Shown here: in pieces, positions 32,841-42,101 of the stretch
Position numbering within the stretch: position 1 is the first letter of the stretch
How the letters are laid out: the number at the start of each line of letters is the position of its first letter
From: Elusimicrobia bacterium GWA2_61_42
Lineage (GTDB): Bacteria; Elusimicrobiota; Elusimicrobia; Elusimicrobiales; UBA9959
Assembly (NCBI GenBank): GCA_001799615.1
Contig: MGTU01000013.1
Coordinates: 31,499-95,498, forward strand
DNA length: 64,000 bases
Direction: 5' to 3'
Position numbers and translations under genes: made by a program
The notes under the pieces: model-generated
Database searches by the model: none
Told to the model about the DNA's origin: nothing
Seen by the model: only the letters and a program-made list of their open reading frames with translations

Positions 32841-33917
32841 TTAATCCTTATCCAGCCCGCGTGAAAGCTCGTCTTCTATGGTCTCAATGCTGGGAAGACC
32901 TGAAGCGAGTTCCGCAGGCAGGGCACGAGCAAGCTCATAGTCGGCTATACCAATGGGTTTGTGAATATCTCGCAACGAGTATTCGGCAAGGACGCGGTTC
33001 TTGGTCTGGCAGAGAATAAGCCCCAGCGTCGGCTGGTCCTCCGCGTGGCGAAGCTGGGCGTCCACCGCGGAACAGTAAAAGTTCATTTTGCCCGCGTGCT
33101 CGGGCTTGAATTCCCCCTTTTTCAAGTCAACCACCACAAAGCAGCGAAGACGCAGATGGTAGAAAAGCAGATCGATGTAAAATTCACGCCCGCCTATTTC
33201 AAGCGGATATTGGCGCCCGACAAAGGCAAAGCCTCGGCCGAGTTCAAGCAGGAACCTTTGAATATGGGCGATCAGGCCGGTTTCAAGCTCGCGCTCATGG
33301 AAGGTCTCTGTCAGGGTGAAAAAGTCGAAGAAATATGGATCTTTCAGCAGGCCGCCAGCCAGGTCAGCGTGGACAGCCGGCAAGGTAGCCGCGAAATTAG
33401 TTATCGCGCTGCCCTGCCGCTCGTGCGAATGTTTCTCGATCTGGGCTGTAAGAGTCTCCCGGCTCCAGCCCTGTTCCAGTGTCTGGCGGGCATACCAAAA
33501 GCGGACCGGAAGGTCTTTAACCTTCTCGAACAAGATAACGTTATGCCCCCACGGTATTTGCGTGATGAGACCTTGTACAATGGCGGGCATGCGCAACCCG
33601 CCTAATTGTGCCACAGGCTGTGGCACTTTTGCCGCCAGGCCGGAATACTCCTGAAAGAAGCGAAGCATCCGCTTGATATTCCTTTCGGAAAAGCCCTTCT
33701 GTTCTGCCAGGTAATTTTTTAAGTCAGCGGCTAGTTTTGGAATAACCCCCGCGCCCCAACCCTCCAGCTTCTGCCTGGCCACGATCATGCCGCCGATGTC
33801 CCAATACATCAGTATCATTTCAGCGTTGCTGGCCAGCGCCGCGCGGTGCTGAGCCCGGCGAACGCGTGTTTTTATATCCGCCAGCAAATGGCTGTAAATA
33901 GTGATATCGGAACTCAT
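32841..33917 (-). CDS. DUF1016/YhcG-type PD-(D/E)XK nuclease-domain protein
   Basis: 358 residues. The N-terminal DUF1016 helical region (LLADIKTRVRRAQHRAALA, MILMYWDIGGMIV, GFSERNIKRMLRFFQEY) is followed by a C-terminal PD-(D/E)XK nuclease core with EIGGREFYIDLLFYHLRLRCFVVVDLKKG, the Asp and the D-L-K forming the catalytic pattern (about 245-280). Such proteins occur in mobile and defence regions and are thought to cut DNA. The ATG at 33915-33917 has a GGGGG site, and promoter site C is directly upstream. Confidence 0.88.
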   Translation of the reverse strand: MSSDITIYSHLLADIKTRVRRAQHRAALASNAEMILMYWDIGGMIVARQKLEGWGAGVIPKLAADLKNYLAEQKGFSERNIKRMLRFFQEYSGLAAKVPQPVAQLGGLRMPAIVQGLITQIPWGHNVILFEKVKDLPVRFWYARQTLEQGWSRETLTAQIEKHSHERQGSAITNFAATLPAVHADLAGGLLKDPYFFDFFTLTETFHERELETGLIAHIQRFLLELGRGFAFVGRQYPLEIGGREFYIDLLFYHLRLRCFVVVDLKKGEFKPEHAGKMNFYCSAVDAQLRHAEDQPTLGLILCQTKNRVLAEYSLRDIHKPIGIADYELARALPAELASGLPSIETIEDELSRGLDKD

Positions 33918-33936
33918 GGCCGCCCCCTTTATCTGG

Positions 33937-33978
33937 AAATAGTCTAGCAGATGACCCCGACAGCGTAGTGTCGGGTTG
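33937..33978 (-). promoter_or_regulatory. Palindrome/-10 promoter module, site C
   Basis: CCCGACACTACGCTGTCGGG (perfect consensus), then CTGCTAGACTATTT. The -10 box lies about 20 bp before the DUF1016 nuclease start codon. Confidence 0.88.
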
Positions 33979-34002
33979 ATTTGGGGGATTTTTAGGGATT
34001 TT

Positions 34003-34026
34003 AACCCTATCGAATTCGATAGGTTT
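34003..34026. repeat. Palindrome CTATCGAATTCGATAG at 3' end of the pseudogene
   Basis: Self-complementary hairpin right after the stop of the helicase fragment. The sister copy of this region (35231-35244) has CCTCGAATTCGAGG: different stem, same TCGAATTCGA centre, pairing kept. Probably a terminator hairpin. Confidence 0.65.
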
Positions 34027-34030
34027 AGAA

Positions 34031-34608
34031 TTAACCGCCGACGCGGTTGGCCTCGAGCAGCTCTGCGGGCATGGGGTGGTCCAGCTGCCAGACCATGGCG
34101 ATGGGGCGGTTGCCTTCGTGGCTGATGCAATTCCCGCGGCCGAGGAACTGGAACGGGGGCGTCAGCGGGCCGTTGTTGCGATTCAACCGGACGAACAAAT
34201 AAATAGAATACCCGCGCTCAGCGTGCTTCACAAGGTTCTGCCCCGCCGTGCTGGCCTGCGTGGTGCCGCTTTGGGACTCCCAGTGCATGTGGGTCAAATT
34301 AATCGGGTAGTCCTTGTACAGCGTGGACGCGGAAAAGTCGCAAGAGCGACCCCCTCGTTGTTGGTATATTTGCCGTGCAGTTCCAGGGGCAGCGGGTAAG
34401 GCTTGTGGCCGGCTCACTGGGCAACGTCCATCTGGTAATCGGCCACCTCGCGCAGGTCGGCAAGTATACTCGGGTTCAAATCAAGCCGCCGGAAGGCCTC
34501 CTCGCGCGTGGCCAGGCCGCGCTGTTCGCCGCGCTCCACCCAAAGCATCAAATACAGCATATTCGCCTCGGCGGAGTCCTCGCCAGCAAGGCGACCGCCG
34601 CTTTCCAT
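34031..34608 (-). pseudogene. Fragment of a DUF3427 helicase C-terminus (duplicate)
   Basis: Two reading-frame pieces closely match the C-terminal part of the helicase pseudogene at 35254-37452: LATREEAFRRLDLNPSILAD at 34414-34608, and ASTLYKDYPINLTHMHWESQ to MPAELLEANRVGG at 34031-34340. About 120 bp present in the longer copy between them are missing, and the frame is broken. Nothing upstream of the piece remains. It is a duplicate made with its downstream hairpin and promoter module, followed by decay. Not expected to make a functional product. Confidence 0.85.
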
Positions 34609-34630
34609 CTTGAGGTCACAATTTGTGACC

Positions 34631-35140
34631 TCAAGATTTGGCCGTAAAACCTATTTTCCTTACCGGCTCATCAGGCGTTGAGAGCAGGCTTTTGATAGCG
34701 TCGAAAACCACCTTGAACTGGTGGTCGTACTTCTTCTCCATCTCCTCTAGTTTGCGCCGCAGGTCAGCGTGAGTGTCTAGCAATTCCTTGAGTTTTGTGA
34801 ACGTGCGCATTATCTGGATATTTACCTGACGGGCGCGCTTGCTCTTAAGCACGCTGGAAAGCATAGATACTCCATTATGTGTGAACACATAAGGCAAATA
34901 GCGCCTCCCGCCCCATCTTGAGGTTCCAATCTGGAACCTCAAGTTCTCCTGCTCGCTCGCCTTCAGTTTGTACATGAAGTCCGGCGGGAAGCTATCAAGA
35001 TTTCTCGATACGGCCTGGTTGAGGCTTTTTGTCGTAACGCCATAGAGACTCGCCAGATCGCTATCCAGCATTACTTTATGCCCGCGCACGATGTATATCT
35101 TCGACGCAATGAATTCCTGTGGAACAATTTCTTTAGACAT
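34631..35140 (-). CDS. ORF6N-domain DNA-binding protein
   Basis: 169 residues from the ATG at 35138-35140, which has an AAGGGGGAG site. Residues about 8-110 are the ORF6N domain (IYIVRGHKVMLDSDLASLYG, SLNQAVSRNLDSFPPDFMYK, HNGVSMLSSVLKSKRARQV). A C-terminal coiled coil follows (LKELLDTHADLRRKLEEMEKK). Phage and defence islands often carry it; a regulatory role is likely but unproven. Promoter site B lies directly upstream. Confidence 0.9.
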   Translation of the reverse strand: MSKEIVPQEFIASKIYIVRGHKVMLDSDLASLYGVTTKSLNQAVSRNLDSFPPDFMYKLKASEQENLRFQIGTSRWGGRRYLPYVFTHNGVSMLSSVLKSKRARQVNIQIMRTFTKLKELLDTHADLRRKLEEMEKKYDHQFKVVFDAIKSLLSTPDEPVRKIGFTAKS

Positions 35141-35159
35141 AATCTCCCCCTTGCCGTAC

Positions 35160-35201
35160 AAATAGCATAGCAGACGAACCCGACAACCGCGTGTCGGGTT
35201 G
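35160..35201 (-). promoter_or_regulatory. Palindrome/-10 promoter module, site B
   Basis: CCCGACACGCGGTTGTCGGG, then CTGCTATGCTATTT, about 20 bp before the ORF6N gene start. The loop differs from consensus (CGCGGT) but the arms are perfect. Confidence 0.87.
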
Positions 35202-35230
35202 ATTTGGGGGATTTTGGGAATTTTTAAACA

Positions 35231-35244
35231 CCTCGAATTCGAGG
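35231..35244. repeat. Palindrome CCTCGAATTCGAGG at 3' end of helicase pseudogene
   Basis: Sister of the hairpin at 34003-34026 with a different stem. Probably the terminator hairpin of the helicase gene. Confidence 0.65.
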
Positions 35245-35253
35245 GGTTTAGAA

Positions 35254-37452
35254 TTAGCCGCCTACACGGTTTGCCTCTAAGAGCTCGGCGGGCATGGGGT
35301 GTTCCAGCTGCCAGACCATGGCGATGGGGCGGTTGCCTTCGTGGCTGATGCAGGCCCCGCGGCCGAGGAACTGGAACGGGGCGGTTAGCGGGCCGTTGTT
35401 GCGGTTCAACCGGACGAACAAATAAATAGAATACCCGCGCGCGGCGTGGCCCACAAGGTTCTGGCCGGCCGTACTGGCCTGCGTGGTGCCGCTCTGGGAC
35501 TCCCAGTGCATGTGGGTCAAATTAATCGGGTAGTCCTTGTACAGCGTGGACGCGGAAAAGTCTTTGTCGCTTTTGTTGAGGGTTATAAGCAAGGCGTAGG
35601 CCTTCTTCTCCGGGAAATGCAGCACGCCAACGCCGCGCTGCGTGGATTCAGCAAACGTATCCCGCCCAAAGGCCGCCTGGATCTCGTTGTTGGTATAGTT
35701 GCCGTGCAGTTCCAGGGGCAGCGGGTAAGGTTTATGGCCGGCGCACTGGGTAATGTCCATCTGGTAATCGGCCACCTCGCGCAGGTCGGCGAGGATGCCG
35801 GGGTTAGCCTCAAGCCGCCGGAAGGCCTCCTCGCGCGTGGCCAGGCCGCGATGAGCGCCGCGCTCCCCCCAAAGCAGGGAGCACAGCATATTAGCCGCGG
35901 CCGAATCCTCGCCAATAAGGCCAAGGCCCGACTGCGGCAGCCCCTTAATGGCGCCAAGGTACCCCGGCGCGGTGAGCTGGCAGGCGCGGGCTACGGCGGG
36001 GCCAAGCACAGCCAGGTCCGGGTCGGCCGGGGCCGGCGCCACACCCGCGGCGGCCTTCCACTGCGACCAGGTGCGGTCGCCCAGCAGGCGCTCGGGCTCG
36101 ATGGCGTGCACCTCCAGGTAATTCTTTAAAGACAGCTCTTTGCCCGTGTCCTGCGCAAAGGTTTTTATGGTCTCGGGGATATACGTGCGCAGGTTGGCAT
36201 AAGCCGCCTTGATATTCTTAAGCACGGCCTCCATGGCCTGTTTCTCAAGGTGAATGGAGCAGCCCGGCGGCACATGCGGGAAGCCGTGCGACCCCGGGCA
36301 GCAGCGCCGCAAATTTGCGGTCTACCCTGTAACGCTTATGCATCTGGGCCACAAAATCCAGCACCTGCAGGTAATCCTTGCCCGCGGAATGCCGCAAGCC
36401 GCGGCCCAGCTGCTGCAGGAACACCGTAAGGCTTTCGGTAGGCCTTAAGAAAAGCACGGTGTTTATCTCGGGGACATCCAGGCCTTCGTTAAAGAGGTCA
36501 ACGGTAAACACGAACCGGAGCTGTTCGTCCCTGGCCTGAAGTTCGCGCACCGCGCGCTTGCGCGCGGCGTCGTCGGTCTGGCTGGTAACGGCCGCGGACT
36601 TGATCCCGGCTAAAGTGAATTGTTCGGCCATGAATTCAGCGTGCCGGATGGAGACGCAAAACCCCAGGCCCTTTGTTCTGCCCAGGTTCCCCAGCTGGTA
36701 GCGGTCAAGCGCGGCTATAATTGCCCTTACGCGCTTACCCGCCTGGGCCGCGTCGTCCACATAAGCAGTCTCCAGCGCGCCGGTATTGTACTTGCCGGCC
36801 TGCCAGAAACGGTCGTCCTCAACGCTTACCGGGTCCGCCACGCCGAAGTACTGGAACGGGCAGAGCAGCTTTTCGTCCAGGGCTTCAGGCAGCCGGAGCT
36901 CGGCCGCTATGCGGTTGCTGAAATAGGGAAGAATGCTTTCCCCGTCCATGCGCTCGGGGGTGGCTGTTAAGCCAAGCAGGATCCTGGGCGAGAAGCCCTC
37001 AAAAATCCCTTTATAGCTGGAGGCGGGCGCATGGTGCGCTTCATCCACAACTATATAGTCGTAGAAACCGCCGCCCAGGTCTTTCCAGAGCTCCTGTGAA
37101 TTGGCTGTTTGAATGGTGCAAAAGAGATGGTCTTTAGTTGCGGGCGTTCCATGAGGCCCGCCCATGCGGGCCCCGAAGTCGGGTTCTTTCAGGACATTCC
37201 TAAGCGTAGCCAGGCTTTGATCAAGTATCTGATCCCTGTGGGCAAGAAACAGTAATCTTGGCCTGCTATTGCCGTTTGCCTCGCAATGCCCTTTATAATC
37301 CAGCGCGGCAATAATGGTTTTGCCGGTTCCGGTGGCGGCAACAATAAGGTTTTTGAAGCTCTTGCGGTATTCGCGCTCTACCTGCAGCGCTTCAAGGATA
37401 CAGTCTAAGAAGTAATTCCCCTCTAATGTCTCGGCTACAGTTAGAGGTCACT
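35254..37452 (-). pseudogene. Superfamily 2 helicase with DUF3427, truncated and frameshifted
   Basis: The minus strand reads a DEAD/DEAH helicase core: Walker A AATGTGKT near 37330, DEAH at VVDEAHHAPASS, TATPERMDGE, and RQLGRGLRHSAGKD-type motif VI (QQLGRGLRH). Near 36296 the frame breaks at a CCCGGGG run; a one-base shift restores the match (KFAALLPG then SHGFPHVPPGCSIHLEK) into a full DUF3427 C-terminus ending at 35254. The 5' end is also lost: an in-frame TGA lies five codons before the first homologous residue, and no N-terminal PLD-type nuclease domain is present. Such helicases belong to defence systems. A sequencing error could explain the shift but not the missing start. Confidence 0.85.
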
Positions 37453-37552
37453 AGTGCTTCTTATTCCTCAATATTTTCTTCTTACGAGGAGTTAATTGTA
37501 CATGCTCTATCCCTTCAACTATCTTCTTGTGCTTTTCTTCGCGCTCTTGTTC

Positions 37553-38452
37553 CTACTGCACTACAGGATTGACCTTTTCCTCCGGAAGATCTTTTAGGAC
37601 CTGAAACCGCTTAACCGCAAGAAAACCGCAAGTGCGTGTGTTAAATACTATTGTGGTCCGCTCGCCGAACCGGCCGAAATTATTCCAAGCGAGGTGGAGC
37701 TCAACTTCCTGGTTTATGTTATTTCGCGAGCTGTCTTTCTTGAAACGCAGAAAATAGGCTGCGCCAAGATTATCCTCATTGATCCCGGTCGCCCTAAGGT
37801 TCCGGACTTCATAATTAACATTCTCGAATCCACTCTCCGGGCGTGTACGCAGGGTGCATACCACCGCGATATTCCATTCCTGTGCCAAAGAGCGTAATGC
37901 CTCCAGTACGAAGTTTATATCGCCGTCGGGCACGCCAGCCTCCAGCATTGAATCCAAAGAATCTATGAAAATTATCCCTAGTTCTTTCTTTTTCTGCTCC
38001 AGCTCTTTTCTTATTTCACCGATGTCTTCGAAGATGTCGTCAGGACAAACGAACTTTCTTGGCGACAGGCAAAGCGCGGACTTTGATAGTTCTCTGCTGG
38101 CGGCAAGCAGCTTCTCCCAGCCGGCCCCCTCATTGTGAATGTTCGAAGTCATGTAGTCCACTCCGGCTCTAACCGCCAACAACCGGCCCATGAACTCTTT
38201 CTGAGATATCCCGGGAAGGAACACGGCCACGCCATGTCTCCCGGCAGAAAGGATATTGTCGATAGCCGACACCAGGAAGGCTGTTTTTCCATTTCCCGGA
38301 AGGGCAGCCAGTACCGTTACCTCCCCCCTCCTGAAATCCGGGAAACTCCCGGGAATTATCCCGGAAGGGATTTCCTTGTTCCCTGACATACGCGGAAAAG
38401 TTTCAACGCACCCGAGAAAGTCAGCGCAATATTCCGAAGTTCCCTTAAGCAT
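37553..38452 (-). CDS. RecA/DnaB-like ATPase ending at an in-frame amber codon
   Basis: 299 residues from the ATG at 38450-38452 (AGGGAGG site). Walker A is AALPGNGKTAFL; the Walker B region is GIIFIDSLDSML; a later block (YFLRFKKDSSRNNINQEVELHLAWN) resembles the DnaB/KaiC/RadA fold. The protein stops at TAG (37553-37555), yet the same frame continues open for 33 more charged, helical codons (EQEREEKHKKIVEGIEHVQL onward) to a second TAG at 37452-37454 region. The codon before is CAG, so a CAG-to-TAG change may have cut the tail. Promoter site A lies upstream. It may be a helicase loader or replication factor of a mobile element. Confidence 0.78.
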   Translation of the reverse strand: MLKGTSEYCADFLGCVETFPRMSGNKEIPSGIIPGSFPDFRRGEVTVLAALPGNGKTAFLVSAIDNILSAGRHGVAVFLPGISQKEFMGRLLAVRAGVDYMTSNIHNEGAGWEKLLAASRELSKSALCLSPRKFVCPDDIFEDIGEIRKELEQKKKELGIIFIDSLDSMLEAGVPDGDINFVLEALRSLAQEWNIAVVCTLRTRPESGFENVNYEVRNLRATGINEDNLGAAYFLRFKKDSSRNNINQEVELHLAWNNFGRFGERTTIVFNTRTCGFLAVKRFQVLKDLPEEKVNPVVQ

Positions 38453-38491
38453 ATAGCCTCCCTGCCAGCCTCTTTCATCATCAATTTCTGA

Positions 38492-38533
38492 GGATAGTAT
38501 ACCAGACCAACCCGACAGCGTAGTGTCGGGTTG
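38492..38533 (-). promoter_or_regulatory. Palindrome/-10 promoter module, site A
   Basis: CCCGACACTACGCTGTCGGG with flanking CAA/TTG, then TCTGGTATACTATCC. The -10 box TATACT is about 40 bp before the ATPase start codon. Arms and loop match the consensus exactly. Confidence 0.88.
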
Positions 38534-38601
38534 CATAAAGTGGTTTTTAGTATTTTCTGGTGTGTGCGAACCAGGTAAGCTGTCTTTATCTACAAATTCT
38601 T

Positions 38602-39243
38602 TTAAAAAATATGATTCTGCCCCATATTTCTTGTTTCGGGCACCACAATGAAGCCTTCCTCTCTGTTGCCGTAAGGCTTGTAGTGCCCATTGCGGAAGTC
38701 TTCACCAGCAACAGCACATAGGGCAGCATCTACGAAATCTATACTTGTGAGACAGCTGATATCGTAATTATACTTCTGGAGTATATCGCGACGGATCCTT
38801 GCTTTGTGTTTCGCTGAAACTATCTGTCCCGCTAAGGCACATGCAATGGCTTGAGGAAATGTCTCAATACATAGTTGCGCTTCAGTCTGTTCTCCATTAA
38901 ATAGAAGATATTTATTGGATTCCAGGCACTTGTAAAGTTTCTCTCCGTTGAACACCCATTTGTAAAAACTGCGTTGTAGTGCACTTTCCCTTCTCGGTGT
39001 TGAGAAGCACCAAATGCCTTTGTTCATTAATTCACTCTCTGCTGATCGTGATTTCTCTGTCCGGCTCCAACGGCACGGGGCATCCACGGCTATTATAGTG
39101 GCCTTGTGGGCAAAACACCATTCGGCTATAACTTCTGGCTTGTTATCTGTCTTTTTATCTATAAATTTACCATCTTGCAACGCGACGGCATGAAAGCCTT
39201 TTCTATCTCCTCCCACATCGATTCCAACAACTTTCGGGGTCAT
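38602..39243 (-). CDS. DUF429 protein (RNase H-like fold)
   Basis: 213 residues. It opens with VVGIDVGGDRKGFHAVAL, a DxG start of the RNase H/actin-like DUF429 fold, followed by IIAVDAPCRWS with a second Asp and FVDAALCAVAG near the C-terminus with a third. These could be nuclease metal ligands. The family has no settled function. It starts 4 bp after the NERD gene with an AAGGA site, so both are one operon. Confidence 0.8.
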   Translation of the reverse strand: MTPKVVGIDVGGDRKGFHAVALQDGKFIDKKTDNKPEVIAEWCFAHKATIIAVDAPCRWSRTEKSRSAESELMNKGIWCFSTPRRESALQRSFYKWVFNGEKLYKCLESNKYLLFNGEQTEAQLCIETFPQAIACALAGQIVSAKHKARIRRDILQKYNYDISCLTSIDFVDAALCAVAGEDFRNGHYKPYGNREEGFIVVPETRNMGQNHIF

Positions 39244-39247
39244 TCGT

Positions 39248-40021
39248 TTAATCCTTCCCGCACTCTGCGCTGTACTGCTTCAGCTGGGCGATGGCCAGCA
39301 GGCCGTCATCGTGGGAGAGCTCCCTGAAATCATTCTTGATGAAGGTCGGCACGGCCTGCTCGTTAAGCACCCAGGCGGGCGCGGAGCCCGGGTTCCTGGT
39401 AGTGTACCAGCCGAGGAACACCACGATTGGCTTAACGTCGAAGCGTTTCCCCGTCCTGATCTCAAGAATCGCCTGAACAGACTTCGCCCCGGCGATGGCC
39501 TCGATCAACGGGTCATTGTCGGGCGCATGCCCGTCCACTAATATCTTTTTTCCGTCATAAAATATCCGGTGATCCGGCCCGGCCGGCTTTTTCCAATACT
39601 TGGTCTCAATGCTGAATACGCCGGTGGGCCCCACAACCACGTGGTCGATATTGAAAGTCCTCCCGTCAGCCTTACAGACCAGGTCGTGAATGACCTGATA
39701 TTTGTGCGGCATCAACTGCTCTTCCAGGAACTTGCCGAGTATCTGCTCGCCAATAAGCCCTTTGCGAAGCTTCGCCTTCTGTTTGTGTAATACCACAATA
39801 CGCCGGATAGACCAGGTGCTGGCTGCCACAGCGATCAGCGTGATCATCCAAGGCTTTATCAGGTTAGGCCAAAACTGCTGTGTCCATGCGAAAGCCACAA
39901 CCGGCACAAGCATGAATGGAACCACCAGCTCCGAGGACTGGTCCTCGGAAATATCCCGGATCTGCTCCGACAGGGATTGGCCGGGATAGCGCGTTCTGGG
40001 GTCTTTCAATGGGCTGTGCAT
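39248..40021 (-). CDS. NERD-domain protein, membrane-anchored nuclease-like
   Basis: 257 residues. Two hydrophobic segments (LVVPFMLVPVVAFAWTQ and MITLIAVAASTW, about 33-75), then a NERD domain: GEQILGKFLEEQLMPHKYQVIHD, FNIDHVVVGPTGVFSIETKYWKK. The ID-DH and IETK residues match the PD-(D/E)XK-like core. NERD proteins are thought to be nucleases and cluster with defence genes. The start is an ATG at 40019-40021. Followed by the DUF429 gene. Confidence 0.87.
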   Translation of the reverse strand: MHSPLKDPRTRYPGQSLSEQIRDISEDQSSELVVPFMLVPVVAFAWTQQFWPNLIKPWMITLIAVAASTWSIRRIVVLHKQKAKLRKGLIGEQILGKFLEEQLMPHKYQVIHDLVCKADGRTFNIDHVVVGPTGVFSIETKYWKKPAGPDHRIFYDGKKILVDGHAPDNDPLIEAIAGAKSVQAILEIRTGKRFDVKPIVVFLGWYTTRNPGSAPAWVLNEQAVPTFIKNDFRELSHDDGLLAIAQLKQYSAECGKD

Positions 40022-40087
40022 GATATATATCTACTGAAACCTAATGCCGCGAAGATAGCCGCGTAATCCCGCCACCTGAGGGTCATC

Positions 40088-41059
40088 TTATATGTTTCGA
40101 TCACCCAATTGTTTTTGAATCCGCTTCGCTATCTTTTCCATCCGCCCCAATCTTGAGGATATCTCGCCAGGATTAGCCAACGTCAAGAATGATTCATGAA
40201 TGGCACTACTATCGCCGCTCCATTTTTGCATTAGATCAATCAATTGGCGTCCGCGGTGTGTAAATGGGCAAATAAATATTGGTTGCAGGCCCCGTTCCTT
40301 TGAGTCCATGATATACTCTGAGTAGTCATAGTAAATCAGATTTTGGCTAATAAGGAAATCTATATATCCATCAATAAATTGATGCTCAGCAGAACCACAC
40401 AAAACTCCGACTTTCAGTTTGGCTGCATGTCGTTCCACTATTTCCATGCATACGGACATTGAGAAGAACAGCTTGGTTCCCATATCAATTATGCCAAGCG
40501 AAAACAACTCGAGGTAACTAATTTTATAGCTCGGCGCAAGATGTTTGCGAATAAGGATTTCTCGAAGAACTTGCTCAGGGGACAACAAAGTGTTTTCAGT
40601 TGGCCCGTAAGATTCGAACAACTGTTGTTTAGTGGCTATTTTCAGCTTGTTTGCTCTAGGAATTCGAATTGCCTTTTCGCTGCTTGTTAAAGGTGATCGC
40701 AAGTAGCGGCGAGCATCAATCCAGAAGACCGCTTGTCTGTCAGGGGCGACAAGCGCCACTATTACCGGTACAGGGAAGTTTCTCCAATAGTTGCGATGCT
40801 TCTCCTCTGGATAGAAATATATGAATTCTGCGTCTCCTTTTAAAAAATATGAGGCCCCTGCTTTTATTTGAATTGCAATAACACGACCTGTGCATTGCCC
40901 TTCCTCATCTGTATGTTCGACCTGACCATCGACACCCATGTCGGCATTAGTGGTTTCACGCCAAATAAACCTAAGTCTGTTAATTAACTGTGCAAACGCC
41001 AAAACGCCATCGCGCTCCGTAAAATACTCTGGCGTGACTTTTGGCTGTTTTTCTGTCAT
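40088..41059 (-). CDS. DUF4365 protein (PD-(D/E)XK-like)
   Basis: 323 residues. The N-terminal 140 match DUF4365: YFTERDGVLAFAQLINRL, ADMGVDGQVEHTD, GRVIAIQIKAGASYF. The D-G-Q-E and Q-I-K pattern is a PD-(D/E)XK nuclease-type active site. The C-terminal half is helical and unknown. It lies 43 bp after the 332-residue unknown gene and on the same strand, so it may be a fourth member of that operon. Base composition is AT-rich as in the neighbours. Confidence 0.83.
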   Translation of the reverse strand: MTEKQPKVTPEYFTERDGVLAFAQLINRLRFIWRETTNADMGVDGQVEHTDEEGQCTGRVIAIQIKAGASYFLKGDAEFIYFYPEEKHRNYWRNFPVPVIVALVAPDRQAVFWIDARRYLRSPLTSSEKAIRIPRANKLKIATKQQLFESYGPTENTLLSPEQVLREILIRKHLAPSYKISYLELFSLGIIDMGTKLFFSMSVCMEIVERHAAKLKVGVLCGSAEHQFIDGYIDFLISQNLIYYDYSEYIMDSKERGLQPIFICPFTHRGRQLIDLMQKWSGDSSAIHESFLTLANPGEISSRLGRMEKIAKRIQKQLGDRNI

Positions 41060-41102
41060 TAATGTCCCTTAAGTTTCATGCGGTTTTGAATCGGAAATAT
41101 AT

Positions 41103-42101
41103 TTACAGACGTTGTCCAGAAAATTGGAATCCGTAGATTGGGCCAGCCGCCTCTACATCCACAGGGATATAGCCAAAAGGCTTCCCCCTTGAGATAAGAA
41201 AACTTACAATGCCAGATTCGCTTAAACTACAAGGGATTAAAGCACTCGCAAGCACTAAAGGTTTAGGGCCATCAGGCAATATTATGACATCCCCTCGCAT
41301 TCTAAAATCTTTTGCTATAGAACGCAGCTTGCTAAACGACAGACAGAAGTCCTCTATTGGCAGCTCACATTCATAGGATGCTTGGCGAAATATATCACCA
41401 TGCTCATGCTTAATCCTTTCGCTGTGATTCTGCTGTCCAGGTTTCGCGTAGAAGCAAAATAGATTTTGTGGGTCGACCACACTGCAAATAGAATGTGATC
41501 TAATCCGATCAAACCCAAGCCCAAGTATATGTGTTCGACTTCTTTGGCCCAGTGAAGGTGTGCCACCAAATAAATTAAAATCACTTACTCCGGCCGTCGG
41601 ATACTCTGCATGCTTACAATAGTCTCCAAGAGAATACCAAAAATAGATTGCATCCTCCTGGCGGACACACTGCTCTAGTATGACTGGGAAATTACAATAC
41701 CATTGGCGTGGCATACATGAATAATCCACATGTATTTCGACTCGACTCTTTGCTTGAGCTGCCTGAGCCACAATCCTGCCAACCGTACTAGCAATTTCCT
41801 TTTGGACTTCAGCATATTGGCCGATAAGATACTTCGAAACTTTTAATCCCTTGCTCTCATAGAAGTCCTCATTTGCCTTTCGAGAAAGAACCGCATTAAA
41901 GTCTTCAATCCCCAAAACCAGCCACTCCGAGTTTTTCTGAGTAGCTAGCCCATCAAAATGTTTCCGTGTCCAGTGACATGCCCGATCTTCATATCCACAT
42001 GCAACAATATAGAGATGATATGTTCCAGGCTCATTAGCGGCGCCCGCCCATTTCTCAATATCAGCCGTTTTCAACTTGTTTAATTTTAAGGTTTGTTTCA
42101 T
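41103..42101 (-). CDS. Unknown protein coupled to the ORC-like ATPase
   Basis: 332 residues, not recognised. An N-terminal alpha/beta pattern includes HLYIVACGYEDRACHW (about 29-44) and WLVLGIEDFNAVL. A central block IHVDYSCMPRQWYCNFPVIL (about 152-171) is followed by IYFWYSLGDYC. The C-terminal third has VIILPDGPKPLVLASALIP. The order of strands and helices could be a Rossmann-like fold with an active site near CMPRQW; this is inference. It overlaps the ATPase gene by four bases (ATGA), so the two are made together. AT-rich. It has no signal or membrane segment. Confidence 0.8.
   Translation of the reverse strand: MKQTLKLNKLKTADIEKWAGAANEPGTYHLYIVACGYEDRACHWTRKHFDGLATQKNSEWLVLGIEDFNAVLSRKANEDFYESKGLKVSKYLIGQYAEVQKEIASTVGRIVAQAAQAKSRVEIHVDYSCMPRQWYCNFPVILEQCVRQEDAIYFWYSLGDYCKHAEYPTAGVSDFNLFGGTPSLGQRSRTHILGLGFDRIRSHSICSVVDPQNLFCFYAKPGQQNHSERIKHEHGDIFRQASYECELPIEDFCLSFSKLRSIAKDFRMRGDVIILPDGPKPLVLASALIPCSLSESGIVSFLISRGKPFGYIPVDVEAAGPIYGFQFSGQRL

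Noticed and set aside
38453..38536. In-frame extension of the ATPase through promoter site A
   Set aside because: It is translation of the palindrome module; the AGGGAGG site marks the ATG at 38452.
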